Source of the DNA: Anaerolineales bacterium UBA2181
GTDB taxonomy: Bacteria > Chloroflexota > Anaerolineae > Promineifilales > UBA4811
DNA length: 64,000 bases
Assembly: GCA_002328075.1 (NCBI GenBank)
Contig: DCVT01000055.1
Coordinates: 19,757-83,756, forward strand
Direction: 5' to 3'
This document shows, one piece after another, positions 25,399 through 34,881 of the stretch (position 1 is its first letter; the number at the start of each line of letters is the position of its first letter). The translations under genes were made by a program, and so were the position numbers. A model generated the notes under the pieces. That model saw nothing but the letters and a program-made list of their open reading frames with translations, did not search any database and had not been told where the DNA came from.

Positions 25399-26109
25399 GG
25401 AATTGCGCTTGAGTGGGTCCGCCGGGGTGAGCGGTTCGACCTGGCGATCCTGGACCTGCACATGCCCGAGACGGACGGAGTTGAGCTGGCCGAGGCGATT
25501 CACGACGCAAAGAGGGCTATGCCGCTCATTCTGCTGTCGTGGCTGGGCGGCCATGGAACGGAGATCCCGGCGGACTTGTTTGCCGCGTACCTGACCAAAC
25601 CGATCCGGGCCTCGGCCCTGTATGACGCCGTGATGGGCATTTTAGCGGCAAGCGCGCAGCCGGTACCGACGCCGGCTGCCGTGCCGGCCCGGCCGGACGT
25701 GGAGATGGCCGAGCGACTGCCGCTGCGCATCCTGATCGCCGAGGACAATCTGGTGAATCAAAAGCTGGCGCTGCGGCTGCTGACGCAGATGGGCTACCGG
25801 GCCGATGTGGCGCCCAACGGGCTGGAGGTGATACAGGCGCTGGAGCGGCAGCCGTACGATGTGGTGTTGATGGAAGTGCAGATGCCCGAGATGGATGGGC
25901 TGGAGGCGACAAGCCAGATCTGTGCGCGCCGGCCGGCCGGAGAGCGGCCGCGCATCAACGCCATGACGGCGAATGCCAATCAGGGGGACCGAGAGATGTG
26001 TCTGGCGGCGGGGATGGACGACTATGTAAGCAAGCCGATCCGCGTGGACGAGCTCGTCCAGGCGCTGGCGCGCTGCCAGCCATTGGCCTCGCGCCCGGCA
26101 TCTGCTTGA
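25399..26109 (+). pseudogene. C-terminal fragment of a hybrid histidine kinase: two receiver domains
   Basis: The fragment carries most of a first receiver domain (DLAILDLHMPETDGVEL, then YLTKPIRASALYDAV) followed by a complete second one: ILIAEDNLVNQKLALRLL, DVVLMEVQMPEMDGLEAT and DDYVSKPIRVDELVQAL. The phospho-acceptor Asp of the first is present; in the second the phospho-site reads LMEVQMPEMDG, so Glu occupies the Asp position. The kinase part and the start of receiver 1 are missing. The upstream DNA is the opposite-strand acyltransferase, so a rearrangement joined the two. A start codon for a free double receiver is available at 25318, but its first 27 codons are not receiver-like. Confidence 0.72.
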
Positions 26110-26420
26110 GCCGAGGTGAATTCCTAGAGGAGCAGTTCTATGCCAGCAGGCGAGATCGTCGACTTGGCAACGTTCTCGGGTTTGCTCGACACTCTTGGGG
26201 GGTGACGTCGGCTCTGTGAGTGAGCCGGTGGACGCCTATCTGACCTCGAGCCTCGAGCTGGTTGGCAGCATGCGGCGGGCTCTCTCGAGTGCTGTGTTGC
26301 GCTGTGTTGTCAGGAGGTGCATATGGAGCCCGTAGCATGATTGTGGATCGCAGAACCTTCAACTCGACGAGAGGGCACCTCCATGGAGCGGCGGATGTGC
26401 TCAAGCTGGCCGGCGGAAAG

Positions 26421-28108
26421 ATGAACTTCCGGGGCGCAGCGCGTTCCCGGAGCGTGACGGCGCTGGTACTGGGCTTCGCCCCGGTCGCATGCGGGCCGGC
26501 CGGCCCTACGAAAGCCGCGCACACCCCCACTGTATTCGCGCCCGGCGGCGGCGCCGAACCGGTGGGCGGTGACGAGGTCGCTGCGTCGGTGACGGTCGCA
26601 GCGCCCGGCGGCGGCGCCGAATCGGTGGGTGGTGACCAGGTAGCCCCGACGGTGACGGCTACGGCGGAGACGATCTTCGAGCCAATCAGCCCGTACTCCA
26701 AGTACGACAAGGTCTACGTCTACACGGTGGAGCAGACGGCTAACGAAGGCAGGTCGTTGTTGCACGTGGCCTACCCTGTGACGGAACACCCCGCCATCAA
26801 CGCGCGCTTGGCAGCGCTAGCGGATCAGTTCATCGAGGAGTTCCGCGCCCAATCCGCCCTCCAGGAGTCGGCCAACCAGGACTATGTGCGCAAGACGGGA
26901 GAGGCGGCTGCGTCGTTCGTCACCCAGTATGTGCAGCACTTTGACGTCACCATCCCCGACGCCAACGTGATCTCTTTGGCAATCGAGCGGTACCAGTTCA
27001 TGGTAGGGACGGGCAACACGGAGGTCACCGGCTATGTCTTTGATCGCACGACCGGCACAGAGCTCGCTCCCGCCGATCTCTTTGAGAGCGACGCCTACCT
27101 GGGGCGGCTCTCGCGGCTGGCGCGCGAGCGGTTGGAGCGCCAGGCCCAGTCCGAGGCGGCGCGGGAGCAGTGGCTGGCGATCAGGCTGGAGATGATCCGG
27201 CTCGGCACCGGGCCGCAGGCCGAGAACTTTGACGGGATATTGCTCCACGAGGACGGCACGCTGCAGATCCAGTTCGACAAATACCAAGTGGCCCCAGGCA
27301 GCCATGGCGTGGTCACGGTCAGTATGCCGGTGGACGGCGTCGCGGACCTGCTGACCTGGAACATGCGGCAACTCCTGGGGATCGCCCCGGCAGCGCCGAC
27401 GCCGACCCCGACCGCAGCGCCTTCCTCCACGCCCCAGCCGCCACCCACGCACACGCGCACCCCAGCAACGCCCGGGCCTGAGGCCGGCCCCGGCGCTGTG
27501 GACTGCGCGCAGGTCCTGTGCGTGGCGCCCACCTTCGACGACGGGCCGTCGGTCTATACCGAGGGGCTGCTGGATCTGCTGCGGGACCACGACTCGCGCG
27601 CGACGTTTTTTGTGCTGGGCTGGTCTGCCCGGGTGCAGTCACGGACTCTCGCCCGCATGGCATGGTAGGGGCACGAGATCGGCAACCACTCATGGAGCCA
27701 CCTCAACATGACGCAACTCACCGAGGACCAGGTGCGGGAGCACATAGACCAGACCAACGCCCTGGTTGCCGAGATTGCCAGCGCTGTGCCCGGTCTCTTC
27801 CGGCCGCCGTACGGCGCTTACGATGACTATGGGGTAGCGACGGCGCACTTTCCGGTGATCCTGTGGAGCCTGGATCCCCTCGATTGGAGGGATCGCGATT
27901 TGTCCTCTTATCGGAGAGGTTGAGCAGCGCTTCATCGGGGGCGATCGTCCATGCGCATGACATACATGCGAGCACGGTCGAGGCCATCCCTGCCGTCCTT
28001 GAGACCCTTGGCGCTCGGGGCTTTCGCTTTGTGACTGTCAGCCAGTTGATGGCCCCCGTGCAACTTGTCTCCGGTCAGATCTACACACATCGCCCTGCAC
28101 CGCAGTGA
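26421..28108 (+). pseudogene. polysaccharide deacetylase lipoprotein, broken by a TAG and a frameshift
   Basis: ATG 26421 begins a lipoprotein-like signal (FAPVACG), then a DUF3298/PdaC-like N-terminal domain and a Pro/Thr linker. The C-terminal NodB-type deacetylase keeps all motifs: TFDDGPS, GNHSWSH, RPPYGAYDD, LWSLDPLDW and AHDIH. A TAG (27666-27668) interrupts it just before GHEIGNH, and a frameshift near 27900 puts the last motif in another frame (ending 28108). The intact enzyme would deacetylate peptidoglycan or chitin-like glycans outside the cell. Earlier starts are possible. Upstream, 26110-26420 shows nothing convincing. Either two mutations or two sequencing errors must be assumed. 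Confidence 0.75.
26538..26663 (+). repeat. two tandem 63-bp units in the deacetylase N-terminus
   Basis: Units 26538-26600 and 26601-26663 encode APGGGAEPVGGDEVAASVTV and a near-identical copy. They are in frame and lie in the linker after the signal peptide, where length changes are tolerated. Confidence 0.85.
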
Positions 28109-28431
28109 GTGGTTCTGGGCGTCCCACATGCGGGTCGAAAAACGAGGGCGGTGTACGTCCACGAAACCTACACCGGTCCCTCGCAGTAGCTGCGCTACGT
28201 GGAGGTGACATCGATCGCGTAGCCATCTCGTTCTGTGAGGAACCCAATTCGCCGGTCTGACCTGGCGGCCGCCGGCCCGGGCGGATGCGAAGATCCACAT
28301 ACCAACTTGCCAGTTGCGGTGGCGGTGGTGGAGCGCAAACGGGCAGTCCCCGCGCCGAGCCATGGCTCCAGCGAAGGCCTAGTACGAATACAGGGATAGG
28401 CGCAGGTCTCGCTCTCCCGCCCCCCAAAGTG

Positions 28432-28530
28432 CAAGGCTACAGCCGCGAGAGCGCCATCGCGGCCAAGCGCCACGCCACCGCCGATATCGCCACCGGCGTG
28501 GGCAGGTCAACCTCCTATCGTCTGGCTTGA
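28432..28530 (+). pseudogene. possible serine-recombinase C-terminal HTH remnant
   Basis: The only protein-like stretch in the gap 28109-28614 reads RESAIAAKRHATADIATGVGRSTSYRLA before a stop. It resembles the C-terminal helix-turn-helix of resolvases (IA..LGVSRSTLYR). No recombinase catalytic domain is seen upstream, so this is at most a scrap. Confidence 0.35.
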
Positions 28531-28614
28531 CGGTTCATTCTGGGACTCCAGAACCAGCAGGACCTTACCAACCAGCTCCCGGCGGCAGCGTCGCGCATCG
28601 GCTGCATTCGCCGG

Positions 28615-29547
28615 TCAGGCAGCTCCTTCAATCCGACCGAATCTCTCCAGAAGCAAGAGATTTTCCAGCGTGAGGATGCCAGCCCATTCACGCTGTGCCT
28701 TTTTCCAATGATCTGGGTATGCGTCTCCCCAGGTCCAAGTGGGAGTCCACCAGCCGTCCTGGTTCTGTGATGCTATCTCGTAATCCAGATTGGCCGCAAC
28801 CGCCTCTTGGAGCTCTGACATGAATGGAGATGCCGGACTGTCGACGACCTGCAAGGGACGCAGACTGTATCCAGACCACTGTTCCGGGTCGCGCGCGACG
28901 GTTCCTGCGACAAGTCCGGTGAGCTTGCGCAGCAGGGGTTCATGGACCTCCCCGGGCAAGGTGGCCGTCTGGAGCAGGCGAACACAGCAGAGAAGGTCGT
29001 GCATTTCGATCTCTTCCAGGCCGGACAGGTAGCCGAGCACCCGATCGGACAGCAGCGCGAGAAGGTCCCTGGGGATCAGTTCCTGATAATCAACCAGATA
29101 CCCAAGAATCTCGGCCGATGGATTGAGCGAGAAATCATCGAATTCACTCTCGCGGCCGGTCTGATTCCACCAGGGTGCATGAGGGCTTTTTTCGGCCGAC
29201 GCTGGGATAATCCGCCAATGTTCTTCCCTTCTGTCCAGTGTCGCCAACAGATATCGGATGCCCATGGAGACAACAGCCTGGTCAGTCTTTGCTCCAATTG
29301 AGCGGAGGACCCGAAACGCGATGGACGTGCACAGCGCAGAGCTTTCATCAGCCCGCACGTCGGGCTCCAGGGCACGGCCGAATCCGCCATCGGGATTCTG
29401 GTATCTTTTCAGGGCATCCAACACAAGATCGGCCGATCCTCCCTCAAAGGCGTGCCTGAACCTGGCCATTTCGAGAGGGCGAACCGTCGTCTCTATGAAC
29501 TGCCGCAAAGATACCAAGGCCTGATTCGTCAGCCGGCACACCGTCAT
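28615..29547 (-). CDS. alpha/alpha-toroid (prenyltransferase/squalene-oxidase repeat-like) protein
   Basis: ATG 29547 follows GGAGGTG at 7 nt. The 310-residue cytoplasmic protein has the QxxDGGxG pattern at both ends (QNPDGGFGRALEPD near residue 55 and QNQDGWWTPTWTWGD near residue 275), with alpha-helical repeats between. This is the QW-like motif of terpene cyclases and prenyltransferases. The protein is shorter than cyclases and has no DxDD acid motif, so an enzymatic role is not certain. It is a stand-alone gene flanked by decayed DNA on both sides. Confidence 0.7.
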   Translation of the reverse strand: MTVCRLTNQALVSLRQFIETTVRPLEMARFRHAFEGGSADLVLDALKRYQNPDGGFGRALEPDVRADESSALCTSIAFRVLRSIGAKTDQAVVSMGIRYLLATLDRREEHWRIIPASAEKSPHAPWWNQTGRESEFDDFSLNPSAEILGYLVDYQELIPRDLLALLSDRVLGYLSGLEEIEMHDLLCCVRLLQTATLPGEVHEPLLRKLTGLVAGTVARDPEQWSGYSLRPLQVVDSPASPFMSELQEAVAANLDYEIASQNQDGWWTPTWTWGDAYPDHWKKAQREWAGILTLENLLLLERFGRIEGAA

Positions 29548-29574
29548 CGTCTTGCACCTCCAGACACCGGCCAA

Positions 29575-30053
29575 TTGTCGTCTAGCGTGGATCGGGCGCC
29601 ACCCGTGATGGGCGCCTGGGGGCAGGTCGCTTCCCAGGCAATCGGCCGGTCCGCGCCGATGATGGCTGTCCGGCGCCGGCGTCGGCCATATCCCCCGAAG
29701 GGCACCTCACAATCAAGCTCGTTCCCGGTCTCTTGCAGCCCGTATGGGCCAAACCCGCGGCGCAGCCCCGTCATCTGCGCTCGCCAGATCGGTTTTCGGC
29801 CTTGAGCGGCCTGACCGGTTTGCTCCATCGGTAACAACGCGCATCGGACCGCATCAACCCTTGGCTGCCATATCCGCCGGACATGGGTGGCCTCTGCGTC
29901 TGCCGGCCGGGTCAGGGCTGTCGACGCAGTCGAGCTTTTGACCGCCGCGTGAACCGCCGGTCGGTTGACCGGATGGGGAGGGACAGTGTTACGGATCACG
30001 TGGCCCGTTTCGCCGGTCATGGAACCCAGCTATCCTGGTGATCCACACCTCTG
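29575..30053. other. interval without a recognised gene
   Basis: Reading frames here (for example a 158-codon minus-strand one) have no recognisable domain, ribosome site or codon pattern. I see nothing to annotate besides the hairpin at 30054-30091. Confidence 0.5.
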
Positions 30054-30091
30054 CGCGGCCCCTCCACCCCCGCCGGGAGGGAGGGGCCGCG
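30054..30091 (-). terminator. 12-bp stem hairpin downstream of the P-domain protein gene
   Basis: CGCGGCCCCTCC (30054-30065) pairs perfectly with GGAGGGGCCGCG (30080-30091), 10 bp past the stop of the minus-strand gene. There is no U-tract, so it is a terminator or message-stabilising hairpin only by position. Confidence 0.5.
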
Positions 30092-30101
30092 ATGGCCAAG
30101 T

Positions 30102-32207
30102 TCACGGCGCGTTGCGTAGCACCAGCGGCAGGAAGACCCTGACCTTGTGGAAGGTCAGTTCCACGCACCAGCCGCCGTGGGTGTTTCCCACATCGCCTGA
30201 GGCGTCGTCAACGACGTAGAGGCTCCACGTACCGTTCGGGCCGGTGCCGGCAAAGGTGGCCAGGGTGGTGGCGGCCGAGGGAGCCGGGGCCGGTGCCGCG
30301 AAATCGTCACCCGTGCCATAGTTGGTCGGCTGGTAGGTGCCGGAGGTGATCTGCGCCGCGTCCGGCAATGGGCCGTCGGCCGCGTCGTCAAAGGTCAGAT
30401 TCGCGTTGACCAGGTCGGTGCTTCCGCCCGTGTCGGACATGAGGATCAGGTTTTGGCCCTCCGGGCCGACCAACAGCATGTCGATGTCATCTGGCCAGGT
30501 ATGGTCAAGCCCGTACAGGTGGACCCGGACGTAGGTCAGGAAACCTGGTCGGCCGGAGACGGCGATGGTCGATGGATAGGGGGCAGCGGGACCGGCCGGC
30601 GTTCCGGTGGCGGGAACGGCGATGGCCCCGGCGTTGCAGGCCGTCACCGTTTCGCCAGGTTGGCAGCTCTGGCTCGACGCCCCCAGGATGTAGGTCCCGG
30701 TGACGCCGTTGGAAAACGTCGTCACGACCACGTCAACCCAGCCGTTCCGCAGGCCGGTGGCGTCGATCTGCGACTGCAGCACTGAAGGGTAGTCGTCGTT
30801 GTACGCCACAAGATTGAGGCAGGGCTGAGTGGGATCAAAGGGGTTCTGGGAGCCATCCGGCGCCTGGTAAAAGACCAGGACCGAGTCAAAGGTCGCGCCG
30901 CCGACCAGGCTGGCAAACAGATCGTGGGGCGTCGGGCCGCCCAGGAAATACGAGAACACGTCAAAGTACACGACCGTGCCCGCGACCGACGGCGCGCACG
31001 TGCCGTCCGAGCTAAAGGGCCGGGTGAAGGCCGAATCGGCGGTGGTCAGCTCGCCGGCGCGTGACCCGGCCGGGCATGCTTTCGGTGGCGGCCCGATTCG
31101 GACGTACTCGATATAGCGGCCGCTGATCCCGGTGATCTTGTCTGCCACCAGGGCGCCGCTCCGGCTGATTTCGTGCACGCCCGCACCGGTGGTGGTCAGG
31201 ATGTTTCCGTTGGGCAGCTCATGGACGCCGCGGTAGCCGCCCAGTCCCACCGGGTCGTAGCGGCCGACGAACGCACCGGCCGGCGTGAACTCGAGGACCC
31301 CTTCCTGATCCGTGGGACTAAAGTTGGCCACCAGCACGTTCCCGTTGGCAGCCTCGGCGATCTGCTCCGGGAAGGTGTTGACCGAGGCGAAATCGACGAC
31401 GTAGCCGCCGGCCAAGTTGTAGCGGTGGATGGCGTCGCTATCAGTCGCCGAAACCAGCCAGTCGGCTGCCCGCCGGTAGACGTCAAAGGGACTGTCCAGC
31501 CCGCCGGAGCCGTTGGCGACAAAGTTGCCCAGGTAGTTGCCGCTGGCGTCGAATTTGGCGACGGCATCTGCGTTGGCGCCAGCCCCTACCGTCACCAGCA
31601 GGTTGCCGGTGGCGTCCAGGCTGATGCCGCGGATGTTGTCGAGGATGGCCGTGTTGACGCCGCCGGCCGGGGCAAAGACGCCCAGATAGGCGCCGTCAAG
31701 ACCGAACCGGTGCACCACGTCACCGGTCTGGTCGGATACCAGGATGCTGCGGGCGTCGGCGCTGAGGATGGCGTTGACCCCCGTGCCCACCACGCTGTTG
31801 GACGGGATAAAGTTGGCGTCGATCACGTTGCCGGTGAGTGGATCCAGCGCCATGACGCGGTCGTTGGTCGAATCCGGCACCAAGAGCAGGCCGGTGGTCG
31901 ACAAGGCGTTCACGGCCAGTGCGCGCGCCGCAGGGTCAGGTGCAGACGGTTCCATCGCGGCGGTTCTCTCTACCCCGGCGATCTCGTCCGCCAGGGCCGG
32001 ATCCAGCTCATGCGGCTCAGGCGCCGATTCGGGCGGGGCACCGGATGCATCTGGGACGGCCGTATCGGGTGGGCTGATCGTCGGGGTCGTAATCTTTTCC
32101 TGGACCTCGGCCTCAGGGCCCGGCCCTTGCGCCAGTCCCAACCCCGAGATCAGCACCAGTGACAAAGCCAGTGTCAACGCAAGTGTTGAGATTCGAATCT
32201 TATTCAT
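30102..32207 (-). CDS. secreted beta-propeller and P-domain surface protein with FLPLVLR tail
   Basis: The 701-residue protein begins with a signal peptide (ISTLALTLALSLVLISGLGLAQG). An NHL/SBBP-like beta-propeller region follows, with repeats such as LVVSDQTGDVVHRFGLDGAYLGVF and LVPDSTNDRVMALDPLTGN. Next come a Cys-containing domain (about 385-530) and a proprotein-convertase P-domain (VRVHLYGLDHTWPDDIDMLLVGPEG to NGTWSLYVVDDASGDVGN), which in proteases binds calcium and assists folding. No protease domain is seen. It ends VFLPLVLRNAP, a short hydrophobic C-terminal signature also found on the 2161-aa protein at 57007-63492. It is probably exported and held on the surface. Confidence 0.82.
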   Translation of the reverse strand: MNKIRISTLALTLALSLVLISGLGLAQGPGPEAEVQEKITTPTISPPDTAVPDASGAPPESAPEPHELDPALADEIAGVERTAAMEPSAPDPAARALAVNALSTTGLLLVPDSTNDRVMALDPLTGNVIDANFIPSNSVVGTGVNAILSADARSILVSDQTGDVVHRFGLDGAYLGVFAPAGGVNTAILDNIRGISLDATGNLLVTVGAGANADAVAKFDASGNYLGNFVANGSGGLDSPFDVYRRAADWLVSATDSDAIHRYNLAGGYVVDFASVNTFPEQIAEAANGNVLVANFSPTDQEGVLEFTPAGAFVGRYDPVGLGGYRGVHELPNGNILTTTGAGVHEISRSGALVADKITGISGRYIEYVRIGPPPKACPAGSRAGELTTADSAFTRPFSSDGTCAPSVAGTVVYFDVFSYFLGGPTPHDLFASLVGGATFDSVLVFYQAPDGSQNPFDPTQPCLNLVAYNDDYPSVLQSQIDATGLRNGWVDVVVTTFSNGVTGTYILGASSQSCQPGETVTACNAGAIAVPATGTPAGPAAPYPSTIAVSGRPGFLTYVRVHLYGLDHTWPDDIDMLLVGPEGQNLILMSDTGGSTDLVNANLTFDDAADGPLPDAAQITSGTYQPTNYGTGDDFAAPAPAPSAATTLATFAGTGPNGTWSLYVVDDASGDVGNTHGGWCVELTFHKVRVFLPLVLRNAP

Positions 32208-33111
32208 TCAGTTTTCCTTTCGTTTCCAGTTGTTGGCACCATCTGAGACGCCGGCGGCCGGCGGACGGCTCGCGGCGACCCATCATGGAGACTGTCGACA
32301 GTTATTCGATGCCCCGGTCGGGCTTGCACCGGCCGGCGAGTCACCTGCAGCCACCGTGGCATTGGGACCCTCCATCGGTGTACCCAGCTACCCGTCGGCT
32401 TCGGTCCGACCCCAGGGTACGCTACCCTCTCCGGCCCCGGCGCGGCCCTACTATCGCTGCCGGGTAAGGGACGTGATATCGCAGCGTTGATATCATAACG
32501 CGACTATTGTACACGATTTGGATGGTTGCCGGGCAATTGTGCCGCTGCAAGCGGTTGATTGTCGGCAACGCCGGATCGACTTTGGGCGCTCATATGCCGA
32601 CGAATAGGGCGTCTGTGCAGGCATCGGCCTGACGCCTGGCGGCTGGCGTACTCGAGCGAGCAGCGTAACACTGCGCGCCGCGGCGGCTCTGACCCGCGGG
32701 CGCGCCCATTCGAGCGGGTGACGCACGTTGTGGAAGCAATGGCAGCGCTTGATCCAGCCGACGCAATCCTGCTCTGAGCGGCAGGAATCGTGTCAAGTCG
32801 GATGGCATCGGCAAGCTCAGGACAGGCGCGGACCTGATCCAACAGGTTCCCGGAGTGGCGCCCTACCACGGGCTGACCTCTCCGCTAGACAGAAACAGAT
32901 TTACCCGTGTAGTGATCTTGTCGCCGAATCTGTACCATGGGCCGATTTCCCGTGGCATTGTCAGGTGTTGCGGCCGAAAGTAAAGTCAACCCTTCTGCCA
33001 TGCCATACCATACCGAACCCATTCGGTTTGGGATCCTGGGTAGCCAGGCCGCAAAAACTCGGTCTCCTTGATGGTTGAGCTGCAGCCCGTCCGCTTCAAC
33101 AGGAGGTCATC
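32208..33111. other. 904-bp interval without a recognised gene
   Basis: One minus-strand stretch (near 32690-32760) reads WIKRCHCFHNVRHPLEWAR and might be a scrap of an ISL3-like transposase, but no frame extends far and no terminal repeats are seen. The region between the two surface-protein genes otherwise shows nothing. Confidence 0.4.
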
Positions 33112-34484
33112 ATGAACAACATAGCCCGTAATCCGCTTGCGGGGATTGCCTTTCTAGTGATGGGGCTATCCCTGACCTGTGCGGCCGTGCTCACCGCCTC
33201 TCAAGCCGTTCGCGCGGCAGGCATCCGCTACACTGCACCGGCGGCGCAGGGCAGCGGCGACTGCTCCTCGTGGCGAATGCCTGCACCCTGCAAACCGCAC
33301 TGACGGGCGCATCCAGCGGCGATGAGATCTGGGTCAGCGCGGGCGTGCATTACCCCGGCAGCAATCGCAACGACACCTTTGCCTTGCAGAGCGGCGTGGC
33401 GGTCTATGGCGGCTTTGGCGGGACCGAAACCGGTTGCGAGCAGCGCGATTGGGCCGCCAACGTCGCCGTCCTCAGCGGGGATATTGACCAGAACGACCTC
33501 GCCGACCCCAATGGCGTCGTCGAAGACACGGCCCATATCACCGGAACCAACAGCTACCACGTGGTCACGGGCAGCGGCGTGGCCACGACAGCCGCGCTGG
33601 GCGGTTTCGTCATCACCGCCGGGCAGGCGAACGTTGCCGGAAATAACAACGGCGGTGGGTTGCTTAACACCGCCAGCAGCCCCCGGCTGGCCAACCTGAC
33701 CGTCAGCGGCAACTGGGCGTCTCGGGGCGGCGGCGGCATCTATAACGATAGCAGCAGCCCGGTCCTGAGCCACGTGACACTGATCGGCAACGCGGCCGGC
33801 GAGGACGGCGGCGGGATGTACAACACGCACAGCAGCCCGACGCTGAACCACGTGACCTTTAGCGGCAACTCGGCCACCGCGGGCGGCGGCGGAATGTTCA
33901 ACTATGATGGCAGCAATCCGACGCTCGATAACGTGACCTTTGTTGGGAATACGGCCTATCGCGGCGGCGGGATATGCAATGCCGACACCGGACTCGTGGC
34001 CGGAGCGGGCCCGGCGCTGAACGGTGTCACCTTGACCGGAAACGCGGCCGTCACTCGCGGAGGTGGGATTTTCAATCACCACAGTCGCGCCGCCGTCACG
34101 GACGGCGTGTTTCTTGGCAACACGGCCGGCGAGTCGGGCGGGGGGATGGCCAACAGCTCGAGCGCCGTGGTGGTGGTCCAGGCCATCTTTTCGGGCAACC
34201 AGAGCGCCAGCGGCGGCGCCGTCCGCAATGAATACAGCAGCCTGATCCTGACCAACGCCACCATCGCCGGCAATCAGGCCAGCGGCGCGGGCGGCGGCAT
34301 CTCTAATGACAACAGCGGCCCTTTCATCCAGAACACGGTCGTCTGGGGCAATGCCAGCGGCTCTGGGGGCGCTGACCTGCACAATGGCGCCAACAGCACG
34401 CCAACCATCCGGTACAGCCTGGTGGGAGGCTACAACCCCGGCGCGTGGACCAGAGCCCGGCGCGCTCCGACGGGCGGCCGCTAG
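33112..34484 (+). pseudogene. Pmp-type parallel beta-helix surface protein, frameshifted near the start
   Basis: ATG 33112 follows AGGAGG and starts a signal peptide (FLVMGLSLTCAAVLTASQAVRA), which runs into a stop after 63 codons. From 33270 a second frame gives ANACTLQTALTGASSGDEIWVSAG, the usual next part of Chlam_PMP-type proteins, and then many FG(GN)-like GGGIYN units. One G missing near 33271-33273 would restore the frame. The repeats form a beta-helix that in this family is displayed on the cell surface for adhesion. The C-terminus is lost: at about 34440 the frame enters a tandem-repeat region and stops. The FLPxVxR tail seen on relatives is absent. Confidence 0.75.
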
Positions 34485-34790
34485 TGGGGCCTGGTAGAGC
34501 GGGCTGGTGCAAGCCGGGCGCGGCCCGGCGCATGGACAAGAGCCCAGCGCTCCGACGGGCGGACACTGGTGGGGCCTCGTGGGGCGGACAGGAGCCGGGC
34601 GCGGTGTGACGGTTGGACAAGAGCTGGGCGCGCTCCGACCGGCGGACACTGGTGGGGCCTGGTGGGGTGGGCGCGTGCAAGCCGGGCTCGGTCCGACGGG
34701 CGGAGACCAGTCGGGCCTCGTGGGGTGGGCGGGTGCAAGCCGGGCGCGGTGTGACGGTTGGACCAATGCTGGGTGGGGCCCGACGGGCGA
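34466..34790. repeat. imperfect tandem repeat of 83-87-bp units after the surface-protein pseudogene
   Basis: The phrase TCCGACGGGCGG and its variants begin at 34466, 34551, 34634, 34692 and 34779, giving spacings of 85, 83, 58 and 87 bp. Each unit contains GGTGGGGCCT and GCAAGCCGGGC blocks. It directly follows the point where the Pmp-type gene loses homology. The whole interval 34485-34881 has no gene. Confidence 0.8.
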
Positions 34791-34881
34791 ATCGGCGCTG
34801 GGACCACCCAACGGGTCATTGACTCAGGGTGCGTTCTGCGTACAATAATCAGCAAGAGACTGCGTTTCTCCGGGAACGGGA

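Noticed and set aside
9152..27668. In-frame TAG codons in the carbonic anhydrase and deacetylase as evidence of amber recoding
   Set aside because: Many intact genes here end in TAG (for example the IclR, MBL, EthD, PIN and giant surface-protein genes), so TAG is a normal stop. The deacetylase also has a frameshift and the anhydrase a lost Arg, which fits decay.
28285..28530. Complete serine recombinase gene
   Set aside because: Only the final helix-turn-helix-like 28 residues look right. The catalytic resolvase domain is missing, so it is listed as a low-confidence scrap only.
32500..32870. ISL3-type transposase remnant on the minus strand
   Set aside because: A short WIKRCHCFHNVRHPLEW stretch is suggestive, but no DDE motif, no continuous frame and no terminal inverted repeats are seen.
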